DNA of 64,000 nt from CALJFL01 sp039964455 (GTDB lineage: Bacteria > Pseudomonadota > Gammaproteobacteria > Pseudomonadales > Halieaceae): positions 1 through 64,000 of the forward strand of contig JBDVXK010000028.1 in assembly GCA_039964455.1 (NCBI GenBank). Reading direction: 5' to 3'. Of this stretch, positions 9,220 to 18,532 are shown in pieces. Both the position numbers and the translations under genes were made by a program. The notes under the pieces are model-generated. The model was not told the origin of the DNA. It was given only the letters and a program-made list of their open reading frames with translations, and ran no database searches. Within the stretch, counting starts at the first letter, position 1; each line of letters begins with the position of its first letter.

Positions 9220-9339
9220 AACTCTCTCCTACCAGGCTCAAATCGAGCCGAAAAAAATAAAACTGGCCTCTTAATGTCCCGCTTTAATGGCCCTACAACC
9301 AGCGTGGACAAACAATGGACCCTCGATACCACTGTGCTC

Positions 9340-9345
9340 ATTATA
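9340..9345 (-). promoter_or_regulatory. Candidate -10 box for hfq
   Basis: The minus strand reads TATAAT exactly, about 120 bases upstream of the hfq ATG, in the gap after miaA. No good -35 hexamer is present at 16-18 bases (ATGTAC, CATGTA or CCATGT), so strength would depend on an activator or another sigma factor. In E. coli several hfq promoters lie in the miaA-hfq region, which makes the position plausible. Confidence 0.4.
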
Positions 9346-9373
9346 GAACATCAGCAGGATAGTACATGGGGGT

Positions 9374-10336
9374 TTACGTAAGAGACTTCAAGAGCAGATT
9401 TGCCGGATTGACCTCTTTTCCTCCCCGTGGTGAGTCAGACAGCGTCGTTTCAGCAATGTTCCCGTCCTCATCCGTGTAGATCCACTCCAATTCAGGCCAC
9501 TTGCGCAGCCAGGTTAATTGCCGCTTGGCCAGCTGCCGTGTCGCGGCCTCGGCGCGCTCCACGGCCTCATCCAGGCTGCATTCACCCGCAAGGTGTTGCC
9601 ACAGCTGCCGGTAACCGACTGAGCGCATCGATGGCAGGTCGGGATGCAGCTCCTCGCGCTCGAACAGGCCTCTCACCTCCTCCAGCAGACCAGCCGCCAT
9701 CATCTGTTCAAAACGTAACGCGATCCGCCTGTGCAGAATCGAGCGTGGCTGCGGGCAGATAGCCACCTGCACAACCCTGAATCGCTCCTGCGGCAGGCCC
9801 TCCGGCACGTCAGCCTGCCACTGGCTGATAGGGGTACCACTGGCGCGATACACCTCCAGCGCCCGCCCCAGGCGCTGCGAGTGGTTGGGGTGGATACGCT
9901 CAGCGGATGTCGGGTCAACCCGGGCCAGTTCCGCGTGCAGATGCGGCCAGCCCTGCGCCTCGGCCTCGGCCTCAATCTGCGCCCTGATTGCCGGGTCTGC
10001 AGCTGGCATATCCGCCAAACCTTCCAGAAACGCCTTGAAGTACAACATGGTGCCACCCACCAGCAGCGGGGTTTTACCTCGGGCGCAGATCTCATCAGCC
10101 AGGCGGTTGGCATCTGCGGCAAAATCCGCCGCAGAGTACGTCTGGGCCGGGTCAAGAATATCAATCAGATGGTGAGGGTAGTCTGGCTTGGCGCTGCCAA
10201 TATCCAGCCCGCGATAGACCAGCGCAGAATCGACGCTGATCAGCTCGCAATTCATGGCCTCGGCAAGCGTTATTGCCAGATCGGTTTTGCCGGAGGCCGT
10301 GGGGCCCATGACACAAAGTAGCAGGGGTTTAGACAC
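9374..10336 (-). CDS. miaA: tRNA dimethylallyltransferase
   Basis: Transfers a dimethylallyl group to N6 of A37 in tRNAs that read UNN codons. The N-terminal P-loop is GPTASGKTDLAI (about 11-22). The substrate segments follow: ISVDSALVYRGLDIGSAKP, then LLVGGTMLYFKAFLEGLADMP. The R-x-x-T-E-like region and the C-terminal RQLTWLRKWPEL segment close the protein. The length, 320 residues, is typical. The start codon is GTG, 10 bp after the mutL stop, so translation may be coupled to mutL. Confidence 0.97.
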   Translation of the reverse strand: MSKPLLLCVMGPTASGKTDLAITLAEAMNCELISVDSALVYRGLDIGSAKPDYPHHLIDILDPAQTYSAADFAADANRLADEICARGKTPLLVGGTMLYFKAFLEGLADMPAADPAIRAQIEAEAEAQGWPHLHAELARVDPTSAERIHPNHSQRLGRALEVYRASGTPISQWQADVPEGLPQERFRVVQVAICPQPRSILHRRIALRFEQMMAAGLLEEVRGLFEREELHPDLPSMRSVGYRQLWQHLAGECSLDEAVERAEAATRQLAKRQLTWLRKWPELEWIYTDEDGNIAETTLSDSPRGGKEVNPANLLLKSLT

Positions 10337-10346
10337 GGGCAGCGCG

Positions 10347-12188
10347 CTAGCGACCGCGCAGGAACAGCTTATCCAGTTCTTCCAGGCTCAACTGGGTCCA
10401 CGTAGGCCGACCGTGATTGCACTGCCCGGAACGCTCGGTTTCTTCCATGTCGCGCAGCAAGGCATTCATTTCAGGGATGGTCAGCCGCCGGTTGGCGCGC
10501 ACGGAACCGTGACAGGCCATGGTCGAAAGAATCTCGTCCAGATGCGCTTCGATACGATCGGTGCTGCCATATTCAATGAGATCAGACAACACGTCTCGCA
10601 GCAGCTGTTCCACATTGGAATCTCGCAGGGTAACCGGTATTTGCCGGATCAGCAGGCTCTCTTCCCCGCCCACTTCAATCGCAAGGCCCAGACGCTCGAA
10701 CAACTCGCTATGCTCAGCAGCCACCTCAACCTCGCGCTGGCTCACCGCCACGGCTTGTGGCACCAACAGGGGCTGGCTGCGAATGCCATCGGTATCACGG
10801 GACTGCTTCAGCCGCTCATAGGTGATGCGCTCGTGGGCCGCGTGCATGTCGACCACAACCATGCCCTGAGCATTTTCAGCGAGGATGTAAATGCCCTTGA
10901 GCTGCGCCACGGCGTAACCCAGGGGTGGCACATCTTCTGCCGCACCCTGCTCTGGCAGGCCCGCCTGATTCGCCGGCGGATGCAGCTGACCGTAACTGCT
11001 CACCTGCTCCATGGCGCCACCCGCAAGTGGGCGTGCAGCGGGTTGATAACTGCCAAAACCACTGCCGGCTGCCTGTGAAGGCGCGCCCCACGCGAGGCCG
11101 CCCTGGCTGGAGATTTCACCCGTGGTGGTATTTATCGTGCCGCCGTCGTCCGCGGCTACCACATTCTCGGGTAGTTGGTCCGCGGGCCGTACATCGGCGA
11201 GCGCCCGATGCAAGCTGCTGAAAATAAAGTTGTGAACTGTACGGCCGTCCCGAAAACGCACCTCGTGCTTGGTCGGGTGCACATTCACATCCACCTGCGC
11301 CGGGTCCACTTCCAGGTAGAGTACGAAGGCGGGATGGCGGCCGTGATACAACACGTCGCGATAGGCCTGCTTCACAGCGTGGGCAATCAGCCTGTCCCGG
11401 ATGACACGTCCGTTGACGAAAAAATATTGCAGGTCGGCCTGGCTGCGAGAAAAGGTAGGCAGACCCACCCAACCCCACAGGCGGAAATCCGGCAGGTCGG
11501 TCTCGATATAGATGGCCTGCTCCATAAACGCCGGGCCGCACACCGTGGCCACCCTGCGCTGCCTCTCCGCATCGCTGGTGCCGGACTTGAGGTTGTGAAT
11601 GACCTTGCCGTTGTGGCGCAGGCTGAAACCCACGTCAAAGCGCGACAGCGCGAGGCGCTTGACCACTTCCTCGAGATGATTGAATTCGGTTTTTTCAGTG
11701 CGCAGAAACTTGCGCCGGGCAGGTGTATTGAAGAACAGGTCGCGCACTTCAACGGTCGTACCCTGGGGATGCGGGGCTGGACGCACCTGCACCTCCATCT
11801 CGCGGCCCTCACAAATGGCAGTGCAGCCTTCACTGCCATCGTCGCTGTTGGTCGTCAGGGCGAGCCTGGACACCGAACCGATACTGGCCAGTGCCTCGCC
11901 ACGAAAACCCAAACTGCCCACCCGCTCAAGATCTTCCAGCGAAGTGATTTTGCTGGTGGCATGACGCGCCAGGGCCAGCGGCAGGTCCTGTGCATCCATA
12001 CCAGAGCCATTGTCACGAATGCGTATCAGTTTGCTGCCGCCACTCTCCACATCGATATCGATTCGTGTGGCACCCGCATCCAGGCTGTTTTCCAAAACTT
12101 CCTTAACCACAGAGGCAGGGCGCTCTACCACCTCGCCGGCGGCAATCTGGTTAGCCAGCCTCGTACTGAGGCGATGAATACGGGACAT
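10347..12188 (-). CDS. mutL: DNA mismatch repair protein MutL
   Basis: GHKL ATPase that links MutS mismatch recognition to strand incision. The N-terminal ATPase motifs are ENSLDAGATRID, DNGSGMDAQDL, RHATSKI and GFRGEALASI. After a low-complexity linker (about 330-400) comes the dimerisation domain. This contains DMHAAHERITYE, which fits the endonuclease motif DQHAx2Ex4E with Met for Gln, and a C-terminal CNHGRP metal motif. The same variant is known in the endonuclease-active MutL of pseudomonads, so this is probably a nicking MutL in a MutH-independent system. Confidence 0.96.
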   Translation of the reverse strand: MSRIHRLSTRLANQIAAGEVVERPASVVKEVLENSLDAGATRIDIDVESGGSKLIRIRDNGSGMDAQDLPLALARHATSKITSLEDLERVGSLGFRGEALASIGSVSRLALTTNSDDGSEGCTAICEGREMEVQVRPAPHPQGTTVEVRDLFFNTPARRKFLRTEKTEFNHLEEVVKRLALSRFDVGFSLRHNGKVIHNLKSGTSDAERQRRVATVCGPAFMEQAIYIETDLPDFRLWGWVGLPTFSRSQADLQYFFVNGRVIRDRLIAHAVKQAYRDVLYHGRHPAFVLYLEVDPAQVDVNVHPTKHEVRFRDGRTVHNFIFSSLHRALADVRPADQLPENVVAADDGGTINTTTGEISSQGGLAWGAPSQAAGSGFGSYQPAARPLAGGAMEQVSSYGQLHPPANQAGLPEQGAAEDVPPLGYAVAQLKGIYILAENAQGMVVVDMHAAHERITYERLKQSRDTDGIRSQPLLVPQAVAVSQREVEVAAEHSELFERLGLAIEVGGEESLLIRQIPVTLRDSNVEQLLRDVLSDLIEYGSTDRIEAHLDEILSTMACHGSVRANRRLTIPEMNALLRDMEETERSGQCNHGRPTWTQLSLEELDKLFLRGR

Positions 12189-12204
12189 GTTCGGTGCCGG
12201 ATAC

Positions 12205-13512
12205 CTAGGTGGTCGGGATGGTCAGCTTCTGGCCTACCATGATTCGCGTGTTGCTCAGGCCGTTGCGATCCTTAAGATCATTCACCGACACGTTAAAACG
12301 CTGGGCGATGTCAGACAGTGTATCACCCCGGGCTATGGTGTACTGAAGGCCACCCTGCTGTTTCTGCCAGGCCACCAGCGTGCCCGGTGGTGGGTGATCG
12401 AAGAAATAGTCCTTCACCCCCGAGTGGATCATCCTGGCCATTTTCTGCCGGTAACTGCGTGTGCCCAATTTGCTCGCTTCACTGGGATTGGAAATAAACC
12501 CGGTCTCTACCAGAATCGACGGAATATCAGGCGACTTGAGTACTGCAAAACCGGCCTGCTCAACGCGACTCTTGTGCAGGTGGGCAATCGTATCCATCTT
12601 GCGCAGTACCCGGTCACCCAATTGCAGGCTGGTATCCAGTGTTGAGGTCATGGACAGGTCAGCCAGTACCCCGGCGAGCAAATCATCTTTATCTGAAAGG
12701 CTAACGCCACCCACAAGGTCAGCCGCGTTCTCGCGCTGGGCCAGGTAGCGAGCCGCGGTACTGGTAGCGCCACTGGTCGACAGCGCATACACAGAAGCGC
12801 CCTTGGCTTCCTTGCGCTTGAAGGCATCGGCGTGCACTGAAACGAACAAATCTGCCTGCCGCTTACGCGCTAGCTCACGCCTGCCCTTGAGGCTGATGTA
12901 GTAGTCGCCTGAGCGAATCAGGGTGGGTTTGAAACCGGAATCTTTGTCGAACAGCTTCTGCAATTCCTTGGCGATAGATAGCACCACATCTTTTTCACGC
13001 AAACGATTGGGGCCAAGTGCTCCCGGGTCTTCACCGCCATGCCCGGCGTCTATCGCAATAATAATATCCCGCTTGGCACTGGGCTGTTTGACGCTCTTCT
13101 TGACGGTGGCGGTGCTCTTGCCGTTCTGGTCGTAGAGATCCAACACCAATCGGTCACCGGCCTGCTGATTGGCCTTAAGGGTAAAACTGCGCGGGTTCAC
13201 TTTGGCGGACATTTCCAGCACCACCCGCAGATCAGTGCCCTCGCGCACGCCAGAGCGAAAGCGGGAGATAGGCGTATCGGCAAGCGGCATTTGCGCGAGG
13301 TCCGTCTTTAAACGGGTATCGGAGATATCGACAACGATGCGCGAGGGGTTATCCAGCACAAGGAGTTTGTGACTGGCCGGAGCGGTAAGGTCGAAAACGA
13401 TACGGGTATGGTCAGGTGCTCGCCACAGGCGCACGTCGTGTACTTCAGCCGCCCACAAAGTGGGTGCCAGCACACATCCGAGGATCGCAAAGATCCGGAT
13501 CAGCCTGTTCAT
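12205..13512 (-). CDS. amiB: Periplasmic N-acetylmuramoyl-L-alanine amidase with AMIN and LysM domains
   Basis: Cleaves the peptide from muramic acid in daughter-cell septal peptidoglycan. A signal peptide (about 1-22) is followed by an AMIN domain (RIVFDLTAPASHKLLVLDNP), which targets the division site. The zinc amidase_3 domain has IIAIDAGHGGEDPGALG, VSVHADAF and the late catalytic Glu in ILVETGFISN. A C-terminal LysM domain follows (YTIARGDTLSDIAQRF). GGAG precedes the ATG. Its place between tsaE and mutL equals that of E. coli amiB. The C-terminal LysM, absent in E. coli AmiB, resembles pseudomonad enzymes. AmiC is an alternative name. Confidence 0.93.
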   Translation of the reverse strand: MNRLIRIFAILGCVLAPTLWAAEVHDVRLWRAPDHTRIVFDLTAPASHKLLVLDNPSRIVVDISDTRLKTDLAQMPLADTPISRFRSGVREGTDLRVVLEMSAKVNPRSFTLKANQQAGDRLVLDLYDQNGKSTATVKKSVKQPSAKRDIIIAIDAGHGGEDPGALGPNRLREKDVVLSIAKELQKLFDKDSGFKPTLIRSGDYYISLKGRRELARKRQADLFVSVHADAFKRKEAKGASVYALSTSGATSTAARYLAQRENAADLVGGVSLSDKDDLLAGVLADLSMTSTLDTSLQLGDRVLRKMDTIAHLHKSRVEQAGFAVLKSPDIPSILVETGFISNPSEASKLGTRSYRQKMARMIHSGVKDYFFDHPPPGTLVAWQKQQGGLQYTIARGDTLSDIAQRFNVSVNDLKDRNGLSNTRIMVGQKLTIPTT

Positions 13513-13571
13513 TTCACTCCTGCCCCGCCCCTGTTACCAAAAGGAGGCTGCCATTATTGTGATACCGACAT

Positions 13572-14030
13572 TCAACTCAGCTGTGCCAGCACCGCTGCCC
13601 CTGCTGCCGTGTCGGCGCTGAACTGCAAACGTCGCCCGGCGCCTTCTTGCGCTATGGTAATCACTAAATCAGCGGGGGGCAAAATTCCTTTGCCACGCTC
13701 AGGCCACTCAACCAGTGCAACACTGTCGGCGCCGAAATAATCCCTGATACCCATAAACTCCAACTCTTCCGCATCCGCCAGCCGGTAGAGGTCGAAGTGA
13801 TTGATCGCAAGATTTGCCAGTTGATAGGGTTCGATCAACGTGTAGGTAGGGCTCTTCACCGCACCCACGTGCCCCAGCGACTGAATAATGCCGCGGCTCA
13901 GCGTGGTTTTACCCATACCCAGGTCACCCTTGAGGTAGATCACCAAGCCACCGACCAGCGCTTTCGCCAGGCGGCCACCGAGGGCAACCATAGCGGCCTC
14001 GTCTTCAGCGTTGCGGTGCAGGCTCTCCAT
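13572..14030 (-). CDS. tsaE: tRNA threonylcarbamoyladenosine biosynthesis ATPase TsaE
   Basis: Small ATPase of the TsaBDE complex that makes the t6A modification at position 37 of ANN-decoding tRNAs. The P-loop is GDLGMGKTTLSRGI (about 37-50). SPTYTLIEPY and the HFDLYRLADAEELEFMG segment are family signatures, and VEWPERG follows. At 152 residues it is of normal length. Its ATG shares one base with the nnr stop codon (TGATG), so the two are translationally coupled. Confidence 0.96.
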   Translation of the reverse strand: MESLHRNAEDEAAMVALGGRLAKALVGGLVIYLKGDLGMGKTTLSRGIIQSLGHVGAVKSPTYTLIEPYQLANLAINHFDLYRLADAEELEFMGIRDYFGADSVALVEWPERGKGILPPADLVITIAQEGAGRRLQFSADTAAGAAVLAQLS

Positions 14031-15517
14031 CAGGTGAGCAGCCCCCGCAGTGGGGCCATAAGGTCGGAGGCCAGCAGCCCGCGCTGGCCTTCTTCAGCAG
14101 CAATATCGGCGGCGGCACCGTGCAAGCAAACACCCAGTGAGGCGCTATCGGTAAGCCCCAGGCCCTGTGCCATCAGCCCACCCAGCACACCACTAAGCAC
14201 ATCGCCCATGCCACCGCTGGCCATCCCTGGATTGCCATAATCACTCAGTTTCACGCCTGCGCTATCGGCCACCAGCGTGCCGTTACCCTTGAGCACTGCC
14301 ACTCCACCCAACTGCTGTTGAAGCCGGGCGGCGGCCGCGAAGCGGTCGGCCTGAACCTCCGCATTGCTGCAATTGAGAAGCCGCGCCGCTTCCCCGGGAT
14401 GTGGGGTAAGCAACCAGTTATCGCGGGCTACCGGTGCCACCACCCTGCCCTGCGCCAGCAGGTTCAGGCCATCGGCATCCAGCACCATGGGTTTGCCGCT
14501 TTCGGCGGCAACCTGCAGTAACTGCTCTGACCAGGGCGACAAGCCCAGCCCCGGGCCGACCACCAGAACATCGGCGGCATCGACCAAAGCCATCATTTCC
14601 AACCCGGAAGTCACCCCTCTGGCCATGAGCTCCGGCGTGCGGGCAACCAGTGCCGCCACGTGTTCCGGACGGGTGGCCACACGGACCAACCCGGCACCAC
14701 AACGTAAAGCGGCCTCACCCGCCAGCGCCGCGGCACCCGCCATACCAAGGTCACCCCCAACAATCAGCACGGTTCCGTAAGAGCCTTTGTGGGACTGCGC
14801 TGGTCGCGGTGCAAACTGTTCCAGCAATGACGCAAGATCGAGCAGGCACACCTCTGAAGGCACTGCACCATAAACTTCGGCAGGCACGCCGAGACTGGAA
14901 AATTCAATCTCGCCGGCGCAATCGGTGCCGGCCCCCGTATACAGCCCGCGCTTCAGTCCGATGAAACTGACTGTTACATCGGCGCGCACTGCCGCACCCA
15001 GTTCGCGGCCGGTGTCGGAGCAAAGCCCGGAGGGGATATCCACCGCCAGCACCGGCATGCCCAGTGCATTCACATCATCTATCGCATCGCGATACGGCGC
15101 CCGCACCTCGCCGCCCAGACCCGTACCCAGCATGGAATCAACCACAACCCCATAACGTAACAGCGCCCCCGGCTCATAGGGTTCTATCACCACTCCATTG
15201 GCCAGGGCCTGATCCCGGGCCAGCGCTGCATCGCCACTGATTTTATTCGGGTCACCCAGCTGCCAGACAGAAACGGCAATGCCGCGCTTATGGGCGAGAT
15301 CCGCGATCAGGAATCCGTCGCCGCCATTGTTGCCAGTACCGCACAGCACCTGCACATGCTCCGCTTCGGGCCACACGGTAACCAGGCAATCGAAGGCCGC
15401 CTGCGCGGCTCGGGCCATAAGGACAATCCCGGGTATTTTGTGCGTTTCGATTGCCGCTGCATCGAGGGCGCGAGTCTGTGCTGCGCTATACAGCGGTTCC
15501 ATTGGGGAATAATCCAT
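14030..15517 (-). CDS. nnr: Bifunctional NAD(P)H-hydrate epimerase / ADP-dependent dehydratase
   Basis: Repairs hydrated NAD(P)H. The N-terminal YjeF_N half epimerises NAD(P)HX (VLCGTGNNGGDGFLIA, then LAVDIPSGLCSDTG). The C-terminal ribokinase-like half dehydrates it (KGSYGTVLIVGGDLGMAGAA, LTPHPGEAARLL, NPGMASGGMGDVLSGV). I prefer the ATG at 15517 (MDYSPMEPLYSA) because AAGGAAG lies about 10 bases upstream; an in-frame start at 15553 would add 12 unconserved residues. It is divergent from queG. Confidence 0.95.
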   Translation of the reverse strand: MDYSPMEPLYSAAQTRALDAAAIETHKIPGIVLMARAAQAAFDCLVTVWPEAEHVQVLCGTGNNGGDGFLIADLAHKRGIAVSVWQLGDPNKISGDAALARDQALANGVVIEPYEPGALLRYGVVVDSMLGTGLGGEVRAPYRDAIDDVNALGMPVLAVDIPSGLCSDTGRELGAAVRADVTVSFIGLKRGLYTGAGTDCAGEIEFSSLGVPAEVYGAVPSEVCLLDLASLLEQFAPRPAQSHKGSYGTVLIVGGDLGMAGAAALAGEAALRCGAGLVRVATRPEHVAALVARTPELMARGVTSGLEMMALVDAADVLVVGPGLGLSPWSEQLLQVAAESGKPMVLDADGLNLLAQGRVVAPVARDNWLLTPHPGEAARLLNCSNAEVQADRFAAAARLQQQLGGVAVLKGNGTLVADSAGVKLSDYGNPGMASGGMGDVLSGVLGGLMAQGLGLTDSASLGVCLHGAAADIAAEEGQRGLLASDLMAPLRGLLT

Positions 15518-15598
15518 AGTGAAGTGGCTTCCTTGTGCACCGTCGACGGTCATACTATGCCAGAATTATACGCCTTACCCGGAGCATGACGCAGCCCG

Positions 15599-16672
15599 AT
15601 GACCGCCTCAGCCACAACAGCATCGCCACAGGAACTGGCCACCTTGATAAGGGGCTGGGCGGCGGAGCTGGGATTTCAGGATATGGGGATCAGCGATATC
15701 GAACTGGGCGAACATGAAGACTACCTGCAGCGCTGGCTGGATGCCGGCTTCCACGGCAGCATGAGCTACATGGCAGACCACGGCAGCAAACGGTCCAGGC
15801 CCGCTGAGCTTATTCCAGGAACTTGCCGCGTGCTATCTCTGCGCATGGATTATCTGGCCGACGATACCCGGCCACTACAGGTGCTGGAATCTCCCGAGAA
15901 GGCCTACATATCCCGCTACACCCTGGGCCGGGATTACCACAAGCTGATTCGCAAACGGCTGGCCAAGCTGGCCAAGCGCATCGAGGTCGAGGCCGGGGGC
16001 GGTAATTTTCGAGCCTTTGTAGACAGTGCTCCGGTATTGGAACGGGCCATTGCCGAACGTGCCGGTATGGGCTGGATCGCCAAGAACACCATGCTAATTA
16101 ACGAGAATGCCGGCTCCTGGTTCTTCCTTGGGGAAATCTACACAGACCTACCCCTGCCCGCAGACACGCCGCAAGCCTCCAAACACTGCGGCAGCTGTAC
16201 CGCCTGTCTTGAGATCTGCCCCACCCAGGCATTTACCGGCCCCTTCGAGCTGGACGCAAGGCGTTGCATCTCGTATCTCACTATCGAACACAAAGGCAGC
16301 ATAGACCCCGAATTGCGGCCGATGATGGGCAACCGGATCTTTGGCTGCGACGACTGCCAGCTTGTGTGCCCATGGAATAAGTTTGCCCAGCACACCGACG
16401 AGAGCGACTTCACGCCCCGCCACGGCTTCGAAAATGCCGACCTCGTCGACCTGTTTCTCTGGGACGAAGCGACCTGGCTGACTCGCACTGAGGGCTCCGC
16501 GATCCGCCGCATCGGCTACGAGCGCTGGTTACGCAACCTGGCCATTGGACTGGGGAACGCCCCGCGTTCTGAGCGCATCATTGCCGCTTTGCAGGCGCGC
16601 AGGAGTATTTCATCGGATTTAGTTGTCGAACATGTGAACTGGGCACTGTCTCAACATGGCATCGAGCAGTAA
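15599..16672 (+). CDS. queG: Epoxyqueuosine reductase
   Basis: Cobalamin- and iron-sulfur-dependent enzyme that reduces epoxyqueuosine to queuosine at tRNA wobble position 34. The N-terminal cobalamin-binding domain includes GRDYHKLIRKRL, FVDSAPVLERAIAERAG and GWIAKNTMLIN. The two 4Fe-4S clusters are bound through CGSCTACLEICP and CDDCQLVCPWN. The 357-residue length lacks the extra HEAT extension seen in some orthologues. It is divergently transcribed from nnr-tsaE-amiB-mutL with a gap of about 80 bp. Confidence 0.96.
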   Translation: MTASATTASPQELATLIRGWAAELGFQDMGISDIELGEHEDYLQRWLDAGFHGSMSYMADHGSKRSRPAELIPGTCRVLSLRMDYLADDTRPLQVLESPEKAYISRYTLGRDYHKLIRKRLAKLAKRIEVEAGGGNFRAFVDSAPVLERAIAERAGMGWIAKNTMLINENAGSWFFLGEIYTDLPLPADTPQASKHCGSCTACLEICPTQAFTGPFELDARRCISYLTIEHKGSIDPELRPMMGNRIFGCDDCQLVCPWNKFAQHTDESDFTPRHGFENADLVDLFLWDEATWLTRTEGSAIRRIGYERWLRNLAIGLGNAPRSERIIAALQARRSISSDLVVEHVNWALSQHGIEQ

Positions 16673-16737
16673 GGCGGTAGTATTTGAGCTAGAATGAAAG
16701 AGACACTTCTTTTTCGCTACGGAAAACGGAAACACGA

Positions 16738-17595
16738 ATGACACAGTTTGCCGCCAGTACCCACCAGGGGCTGGTGCGAGATCACAACGAAGACTGCTAC
16801 GAGGCCAGCCCCGAGCTAGGCCTGTGGTTGGTTGCCGACGGCGTGGGCGGACATTCGCACGGCGAAGTTGCTTCGGGCATCGTGAAAGACACCCTACGCG
16901 AGAACGTGGCAAAGGGTAGAAGTCTTGTTGAGGCCATCACCCTTGCCCATAGCGCCGTGCTGGCAGAGATCGAGTCACGACGCACCGGCAGCAACATGGG
17001 CTCGACCGTTGTCGCGATGCTTCTTGACGGCAATGACTATGAAATCGCCTGGGTGGGTGACAGTCGAGCTTATCTTTACGATGGCGCTGTACGACAGCTG
17101 AGCCAGGACCATAACCCGGTTAGTGAACTCGTGGCCGCGGGCATCCTGACCCGGGAACAGGCAGCCAAACACCCTGACCGCCACGTGCTGACCCAGTCAA
17201 TGGGTGTGTCCGCCAATGTCGATCTCAAACCCGGACGTATCACTGGCACCCTCAAACCCGGTGAGCAAATCATTCTGTGCAGCGATGGATTGTCCGACGG
17301 TGTGTCCACCGTGGCCATGGCCGGCATCATGAAGAATCAGCGCACCAATCAGGCCCAGGTCGATGCATTGCAAAGTGCTGCACTGGACGCAGGCGGACAC
17401 GACAACGTCACCATCGTGGTAGTAGGAACGCCCTTTGAAACAGAATACGTGTTAGCAGAAGATGATCGCCCCGACCTGCAAACCACTCAGGAATTACCCT
17501 CAATGGGGGCATCGGCGGAGCCGGTAAGTTACAACGGCAAGATCATCCTGCTTGCCGGGGTGATGATGGCCATGGCCATCTGGTGGATCTTGTAA
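16738..17595 (+). CDS. PP2C-type serine/threonine protein phosphatase with C-terminal membrane anchor
   Basis: Metal-dependent phosphatase of the PppA/Stp type. Metal-binding motifs are VRDHNEDCYEA near residue 15, LVADGVGGHSHGE near 33, LCSDGLSDGV near 180 and GGHDNVTIVVV near 220. Residues 265-284 (KIILLAGVMMAMAIWWIL) form a membrane anchor, which would tether the catalytic domain in the cytoplasm. It is convergent with a membrane FHA-domain protein. PP2C and FHA proteins normally belong to Ser/Thr phosphorylation circuits, but no kinase is seen in the window. The pair interrupts the queG-orn part of the conserved block. Confidence 0.9.
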   Translation: MTQFAASTHQGLVRDHNEDCYEASPELGLWLVADGVGGHSHGEVASGIVKDTLRENVAKGRSLVEAITLAHSAVLAEIESRRTGSNMGSTVVAMLLDGNDYEIAWVGDSRAYLYDGAVRQLSQDHNPVSELVAAGILTREQAAKHPDRHVLTQSMGVSANVDLKPGRITGTLKPGEQIILCSDGLSDGVSTVAMAGIMKNQRTNQAQVDALQSAALDAGGHDNVTIVVVGTPFETEYVLAEDDRPDLQTTQELPSMGASAEPVSYNGKIILLAGVMMAMAIWWIL

Positions 17596-17629
17596 GGCGC
17601 AGGCGTACCCCGCAAGCAAGCTCGAAGGC

Positions 17630-18394
17630 TTAGTCAGACTTACTGTTTTGCACTTCTTTTTCCAGATCTACTGCCTGAATAAAGGTGGTTTGGTTCATGG
17701 CATCCATTTCGCTGCGCGGACGGGTAAAGGCCTCTGATACCTTGAAGATAATATCGTGAAAGCGTATCTCGTCATCGTTACGCAACGCCTGCCGGCCATC
17801 AATTGCCCGCCCATTGACCACGGTGCCATTGGAAGAACCGAGATCCTCAACAAACAACTGGTCCTCCACGACCTCGAAGCGCGCATGCTGGCGGGATACA
17901 TGCGGGCTAACCACAGCGATATCACTCTCCAGTGCACGACCCAGAACAAAGGGGCCGCCAAGACCAAAACTCAGGCCGACCAAGGGGCCCGTCTCGGCAG
18001 TCAGGCTCCAGATATATTCATCCGGCACCTCGCCTTTGCGAAAATACGTGCCAACGCCCTCACGGCGACGCTCATTCATAGGGGGAACATTAGAGAGTAC
18101 GCGACGCTCAACAAATGAGCTGGTCCGGACGATGCCGTGCTGTGTTATTTGAAAAAACCAGGCAAGGGCGAAGGTAACCGGGAAGCCCAGAATTGCGAGA
18201 TACAGGAAATTTCTGGAGGCAACGTCGGGGTCAAAGCCGAGTGCGGGAAACAGGATGTCACCGACTTGCAGTGCGCCCCAGCAGACAACAATGTAAAGAA
18301 TGAGAGTCCGAACGACCTTGCGCCGCCGAAGCTCGCGCATGAAAGACCCGGATGATTTTCCCTGTTGTTCCATAACTGACTCTGCTGGACTCAT
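17630..18394 (-). CDS. Membrane-anchored FHA-domain protein
   Basis: Residues 19-90 carry a basic start (MRELRRRKVVRT) and two membrane helices (about 28-46 and 63-83), ending ALAWFFQITQHGIVRT. This N-terminal module recurs in front of TPR and cyclase domains in gammaproteobacteria. Residues 148-230 form an FHA domain with the phosphothreonine-binding residues GRALESD, SRQHARF and DLGSSNGTVVNG. The key Arg, Ser, His and Asn are all present, so it should bind phosphothreonine. Convergent with the PP2C gene, 34 bp apart. Partner unknown. Confidence 0.88.
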   Translation of the reverse strand: MSPAESVMEQQGKSSGSFMRELRRRKVVRTLILYIVVCWGALQVGDILFPALGFDPDVASRNFLYLAILGFPVTFALAWFFQITQHGIVRTSSFVERRVLSNVPPMNERRREGVGTYFRKGEVPDEYIWSLTAETGPLVGLSFGLGGPFVLGRALESDIAVVSPHVSRQHARFEVVEDQLFVEDLGSSNGTVVNGRAIDGRQALRNDDEIRFHDIIFKVSEAFTRPRSEMDAMNQTTFIQAVDLEKEVQNSKSD

Positions 18395-18532
18395 GGCACT
18401 TCTCCCTAAGTGTCACTGCCCGTGGGCAGCTACCGATTCCGCGGGGCAGTCCCTGCACCGCGCGTCCTTTGCTCTCAAGAGTTTACATAGAAAAGGAGCA
18501 ATGGAAAATGCGTAAATTAGTGAAAATGGTAA

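Noticed and set aside
10254..12242. Long plus-strand ORFs (274 and 355 residues) opposite miaA and mutL
   Set aside because: Antisense shadows of well-conserved genes.
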